From Pelobates cultripes (lineage: Eukaryota; Chordata; Amphibia; Anura; Pelobatidae), in the NCBI GenBank assembly GCA_933207985.1, contig OW240920.1, forward strand, positions 134,506,043-134,570,042: a DNA stretch of 64,000 bases, read 5' to 3'. The position numbers and the translations under genes are program-made. Positions within the stretch are counted from its first letter, which is position 1. The number at the start of each line of letters is the position of its first letter. The notes under the pieces are model-generated. The model worked only from the letters and a program-made list of their open reading frames with translations, had not been told where the DNA came from and ran no database searches. Positions 59,021 to 64,000 of the stretch are shown here, one piece after another.

Positions 59021-59505
59021 CAATCTGGATGTGGTGCGTCCGTAAAAACAACGTGATCTTTTAGCATCAAAAAGGAAAAAGATATCTTCATGACCTACCC
59101 CACATGAAAATAACGTGAACACCAGTAAGCAACATGGCCCCAGGCTCCCAAATTAAGCCCCACAAACGATACCACAATCTGTTCTAATAGATCATAGACG
59201 ACTCTCCCAAGTCACACACGAGACAGAACAAGTGGGACATACAGCATAGGCAACACAGACAACAACGGCCAGACCGCCAAACATGACATGGAGGAAAACT
59301 CTGTATATCTAGGTCACCCAGTTACAACCTCACAGACCAACTTCATAACAAAAATGTGCAAATTCATGGAATGCTATGCCAGATGTTTATCCGTTAACTG
59401 TACAATAGTCAAAATTTGACCACATGGAAGTGGCCTGCATGAATGTCTTGTACCATGTAACATGCACCAAAAATAAAGAATTTAAAAAATAAAAAAAAAG
59501 GAAAA
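59021..59505 (+). mobile_element. 5'-truncated L1-derived 3' end
   Basis: Runs to GCACCAAAAATAAAGAATTT then an A-rich tail at 59485-59505. The terminal GCACCAAAAATAAAGAATT is identical to that of the ORF1-only element at 15160 and near-identical to that at 7720. The left boundary is uncertain. Confidence 0.65.
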
Positions 59506-61736
59506 AAGATAAAAAGAACTCCCGGAGAAGAAGAGATTGTTAGTCTAGAAATATTCTTTGAAACTTTCTTCTTGTACTACCGACATCATTATTCATATTT
59601 CCACTACTCAAAGGGCATTTACTTAAAAACCACCCTGCCGCTTATTAAAAAACACAGAACCATATATTTATATATTTTTTAATCACCTCTAAAACATCTG
59701 TTCTCATTGTGAATGAAATAAATAATAAACAGGGTTTTCTGTGTGTTGTGCACAGCCCTTTGATCAGGCTGTTCTACATCGCTCACAAGAGATCACACCT
59801 GCCCTTTACAACTCTATATTATTTTATTCTGCAGATGATGATGAATGAAACAGAGCTTGTGGTAGGTAACGGAGGATGTGACAAGCGCTATCCCGTTTTG
59901 AAACTCATGAAACTGAACAAGACTTGACATATACACAGGGGTCCTCCGCTCTGCCATTAAATAATCCTAAAAACATGCAAGTATTATAAACCTCACCTAG
60001 AACTTTCAAGGTCTGAAGGTGACAGTCTTAACGGTCTTTACTCGGATATCAATGTCTCAAGGCGAGTATAAAGATTCTTTGAGCAAAGAAGCAAAGGAGA
60101 AAAGAGTAGATTCTTAGTGTGATTGGTCAGGAGAAAATGGGCAGAGTCTCGGGACAGCGGTGTGCATAGGCATATTCTCAGGTTTATGGGTGATTGGAAT
60201 AAGTCTAGACGTTTCTTTGTGAATCTACACAATCCTTACAGTTTCATAGTTAATGGGTTGATTTTTTTTTTTATGGTCTTACCATTGAGAAGAGAATCCA
60301 GCTCAAGGCAAGACTCTGTTAGTGTACCTAAATTCACCGTAATACATTCCACAGATATTCTAAGTTCTGAATTACTTTTCATGGTGACAAACTACCATAT
60401 CCATATTTCTTCTGGTTCCTACAAATTGGGACAGATTAAAGGGAAACTCCAGATCCCGAAAGGAAGGTTAGATAGGACACTAGCTTTCACCTGCTGCCCA
60501 TGTTTTTATTTTCTCTCAGAAACACCAAATAACACAAAATCAAATAAAATGTCACAAATCAAAGTTGCGCATTATTTAAAGGGTCTTTGCTTCGTATTTT
60601 CTTAAAATATGGACTTGACTGTTCATTAAATATAAACAGTGAGCACATAGAAATTTCTATTGGACTATAGCCGAATAAGTGTTATTTCTATTTCTATTTT
60701 ATTTTATATTTATTGTTAACATAAATTTTTATAAATAATAAAACAGAATTTTTACACTTACGGCATTTATTTTTACCTGCTTTAACAAAGAAGGAATGTG
60801 GTCCTTAACCACATACACCTAATGAAGTGAGCCGACCTACTGGCTCTGGGTTTGTGAGTGCATACGTGTTACTTCATAATATATTCCCAGTTTATCTACT
60901 GCACTACGCTATATATTTTCCTCCTATACCTACTATCTAGGACATAACCCCTGGAGAAATTTGGATCCTAAGGAGGGTGAGGGTCGCCTCAACGGACCCT
61001 AAGGCGCATATACCTGAGCTAGTGTTTTAGCTCAGAAAAGTGTGAGTTAGCAATTTGCACATCTATCTTTTTTTTTGTTTTGTTTTAATCGTTGTATACA
61101 GGTTGCACTATGTTCTGTATATTTATGTTTCCAATTTAAGGTTCATTTTAAAGTGTTGGGACTACATAGAAGTGTACACGATTCCTTAAGGTATATTCAG
61201 TTTTAAATTATACACGATCATATCCACTACAACTAATTAGAGCGCTACACCTGAAATTTCTTCTCTCCATAAACAGTCTTCATATTTAGCTATATAAGCT
61301 TCAGCGAGCTAAGACTGATGGGAGTTTTCATTTTTTATCACCTCTAGCTACAGGTTCTCCTTCTTCCTGGTCCTGTATGACACAGACATTATCTAATATA
61401 AATGACAGAGGTCATTAACGGAATGAGCTGTCAATTTACCGCTAAATTACGTCATGTTACCAAGAGAAAGTTGCAGATCTAGGGGTGAAACATTTATTGC
61501 CTCTCGTGGAGACGGCAGAAGCTCTATAAGTCATTTATCTCACTGGCACCATTGACCTTCATTTTGGCAGTAAAACGAAGCCTAGTTAATATTCAGGGCA
61601 CTTGTCTCTCGCCTGTAAGGGTGTATTAGCAAAATCATCAACTCTGTGTTTCAAGGGTAGGGGCTCTACCATGATAAGGCGAGGTTCTGGAATTAAGAAA
61701 AACTAATTTTCAGAGCAACCTAGAGTTAAATTATTT
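59506..61736. other. GARNL3: GARNL3 intron (inverted contig), nothing firm
   Basis: Mostly AT-rich. 60780-61050 contains GACCTACTGGCTCTGGGTTT and CAACGGACCCTAAGGCGCAT, which read like the tail of a repeat, but no termini were found. Confidence 0.4.
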
Positions 61737-61754
61737 CTTTCACAGAGCTCAGTC

Positions 61755-61763
61755 TAATATTTA

Positions 61764-61850
<87 letters not shown>
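61755..61850. repeat. (TA)n microsatellite
   Basis: About 40 TA units preceded by TTTATTTATTTAT. Confidence 0.97.
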
Positions 61851-61851
<1 letters not shown>

Positions 61852-63742
61852 CCTGGTCAGAAAACATGCAAGAGAAAAAAATAAATAAAAAGATATGGGA
61901 GTTGAGCCATGGAGCAGCAGCTAATGTGAGGTCAACGTGGACGTTTTGGGCGTTCTCTACCACTTTCTATCTAATCCTTGCCCAAAATGAGATTCCATCA
62001 AGTTATTACATTGGAATTAACCCTTTCATGGCATCATCACTAAGTTGATTTAAATAATTATGTATGGAAGGAGAAGTCTTCTAATCTATCAAAATTCCAA
62101 AAACACTTGTGAAGACTGTCCACTCCAGTAGGGTTTGTATTTTGATTTATGGAGCCTGATTAGCATGTTGATTCTATGTGGATGTAACAAAAACAGAGAA
62201 TATGAAAACTCTACCAATGGGCAAAAGCTTAGAGAAATTCAGTAGCTTGCCCTTTGGTCAGGTCTCAAAAATGTTTTTGCTCAGTTGTGCCATTGCAGAG
62301 AGAACCTATACCATCTGCACATGGGCAGTTCAGATCCAAAATGCTGGCAATGCCTATGCACGAGAGATACAGTGACCCCAGACAATCATTTTGTCCTTCT
62401 CTGGGCCTCGTCAGTGAGATCTAGCTGATACCCCTGTAGGTGCAGTGAGCATTGGGTCCTCATCTGTGTCACCCATTTAACTTAGGGAGAAACTAAGTAA
62501 ATGCATTGCAACAAAAACAAAGAGTATGAGGCCTGAGTTGGGATTTACTGAACAGCAAGCTACCGAGTTTCTCTAAGCTTATGCCCTTTCTCAGAGCTCT
62601 CATATTCTCAGTATTTGCTTAGGTAGGAGAAGAGTTCTCTCCAGATCGGAGTGTCCCTTTAAAGATTTCCCCTATTACCATGTGTTGTAGAGATTAACAT
62701 GGTATACTAGACCAATGTGCCATTTATTTATCTTGAAAAACCCTACAAGTCTGCAGCCCTCAGGGACTAGAGTCTGAAGCCACTGCCATACATCAATGTT
62801 AACTATTAAGTTTATTTGACTACTTGACATAGGAGCATGGACAATTTCACCCGTGTTTCAGGCATGATTTATCCGAAGAATGAAGTCGTTTGCTCCTAAT
62901 GGTCCAAATCTAGATTTCATGTGTATCTGTAACCAACTCCTTTAAATTATGCTGTATTTTTCTCTCTAGGTGGGAAAGCATAATGACAGGATTATTAGTG
63001 AATTCAAAATAGTTTGCAATACCATGCATCAATCATGCTTGCTCCTTCCTAGCAGTCGAAGATGCCTAATTTAGCATTTTCAACCGGAGTACAGGAGTTT
63101 TTCTTTGCTAGTCAAATAACAGTCAAGATAACGTGTTTTGATCCTACAAGCCTTGCTGTTAAACCTATATTGGAAGAATCCTTCCCAGGGGGAAACAAGA
63201 GTGTAGCCATATCAGATGTAAAAGCTAACTAACAGCACAAAAATGAGCATATTTTACTTGCACGCTGGAGAATTGGATTGAAATCCATTTTCTATTTTAA
63301 CAAAACAATAGCACACAAACATATAAGCCATCATAAACGTACCCATTAAGGGAATAGTAAATACCCCAAATTGGTATTTAATTTAATGGTGAGAAAGAAG
63401 ATTTTGATTTATATCCTATTATTTTTCCATCCAGCTTTTTTGAGCAGCATACCGTTTACGCCTTTAATTCACCACATTGTCAGTAAAGCATCGGACACTT
63501 GTTTCCCAGGATCCTATGCCATTGGCGTGGGTGGCATTTGCAGGGTTTCACTGCTGGTCCCACCAGAAATCCCTTTCTTGAATGGCTGGCTGCCTTCATT
63601 GAACCCATGAAATCCAAATACGGAATAAATAATTAGATTAAATTTGACCCTGATATCAATTTCATTTTCCAGATTTGTACATTTTCACTAAGAATACTAG
63701 AATTTGTAACCTAAAGTGGATTTAAAAACAAGTAACTTATGG
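61851..63742. other. GARNL3: GARNL3 intron (inverted contig), no recognised element
   Basis: Unique-looking sequence with short frames only. No GARNL3 exon was found here despite a search by eye for the segment preceding TWRRTDVH. Confidence 0.5.
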
Positions 63743-63905
63743 TTAAACGGTTACTGGAAGCACCAAGACTACTTCAGTGTACGCCAGTGTAATTAGTACA
63801 TCATTAGGCAGCCCGGAACTAGAGATCTGGGCTGGCTAACGTCAATTCTGTGCATGTTTCATGCACAGAGGGTCATTCATTGGCTGAGAGCAATCAATCG
63901 CTCAT
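63743..63905 (+). mobile_element. T2-like MITE fragment, subfamily D left part
   Basis: TTAAACGGTTACTGGAAGCA is a decayed version of the subfamily-D end at 12333, followed by ACTACTTCAGTG. The right end is absent. Confidence 0.4.
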
Positions 63906-63911
63906 ACTTAC

Positions 63912-64000
63912 CCTACAATGTCACTATTGATAAATTTAAAATATATATATTGAAACAGCAATTTCCTACTTGTACTTATAGCCCTATTGTAACCGAGTAA
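63912..64000 (+). repeat. Second copy of the palindromic-element segment seen at 35560-35633
   Basis: TACAATGTCACTATTGATA, CAGCAATTTCCTACTTGTAC and TTATAGCCCTATTGTAAC align with 35560-35633 and continue into the sequence found at 37533. It runs off the window. Confidence 0.75.

Noticed and set aside
47815..64000. Right contig as a second GARNL3-like gene (true paralogue)
   Set aside because: The exons cover only the N-terminal part that is missing from the left contig, with no overlap in content; one misplaced gene is simpler than two complementary halves.
46605..64000. Downstream neighbour gene such as SLC2A8, expected from human gene order
   Set aside because: No sugar-transporter motifs or other exons were seen; the right contig is GARNL3 intron DNA, so local synteny cannot be judged here.

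Overview
The window is vertebrate nuclear DNA, most likely from a frog or toad. It has intron-rich coding sequence with GT-AG junctions. It is packed with mobile DNA typical of anurans: T2/Kolobok-like MITEs flanked by TTAA, Tc1 elements, hAT-like elements, L1 lineages and a CR1/L2-like 3' fragment. No bacterial-type genes, operons or CRISPR arrays are present. The species cannot be named from sequence alone.

The only protein-coding host gene I recognise is GARNL3, encoding a Rap/Ran-GAP-domain and citron-homology (CNH) domain protein. It appears in two pieces. Ten exons on the + strand (2582-40712) encode the rear of the CNH domain, the serine-rich tail and the C-terminus ending DEEDIIDLK-stop. 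A long 3' UTR follows, with a good poly(A) signal at 46599. Five exons on the - strand (55438 down to 47952) encode the N-terminal part leading into the Rap-GAP domain. Between the pieces lies a run of exactly 100 N (47815-47914). One gene cannot have its 5' exons downstream of its 3' exons and on the other strand, so the contig right of the gap is most simply an inverted and misplaced scaffold piece. The central exons (most of the Rap-GAP core and the start of the CNH domain) and the first exon(s) are not in the window.

Layout. 1-22228: GARNL3 introns and eight exons, holding T2 MITEs, a long-inverted-repeat transposon (5936-8272) carrying an L1-derived insertion, a dead Tc1 (10708-11846) and an ORF1-only L1 element (15160-17130). 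22229-38270: one 16-kb intron swollen by a full-length L1 (22363-29430, with a 19-bp target duplication), a Tc1 (30511-32066) and a nested stack. In the stack a T2 MITE (32862-38104) is split by a palindromic element, which is itself invaded by another T2 MITE and by a hAT-like element full of minisatellite. 38271-46604: the last two exons and the 3' UTR, with more MITEs. 46605-47814: repeats ending in a tandem array that runs into the gap. 47915-64000: the inverted contig with 5' GARNL3 exons, a 28-bp minisatellite, a T2 foldback element, L1 3' ends and a striking 63-bp tandem array (57576-58212).

The genes do not form a pathway: this is one signalling gene whose introns are colonised by transposons. 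The most notable points are the assembly inversion, the nested insertion history, and a hAT-like element carrying two TCTCGCGAGA motifs around an RFX X-box.
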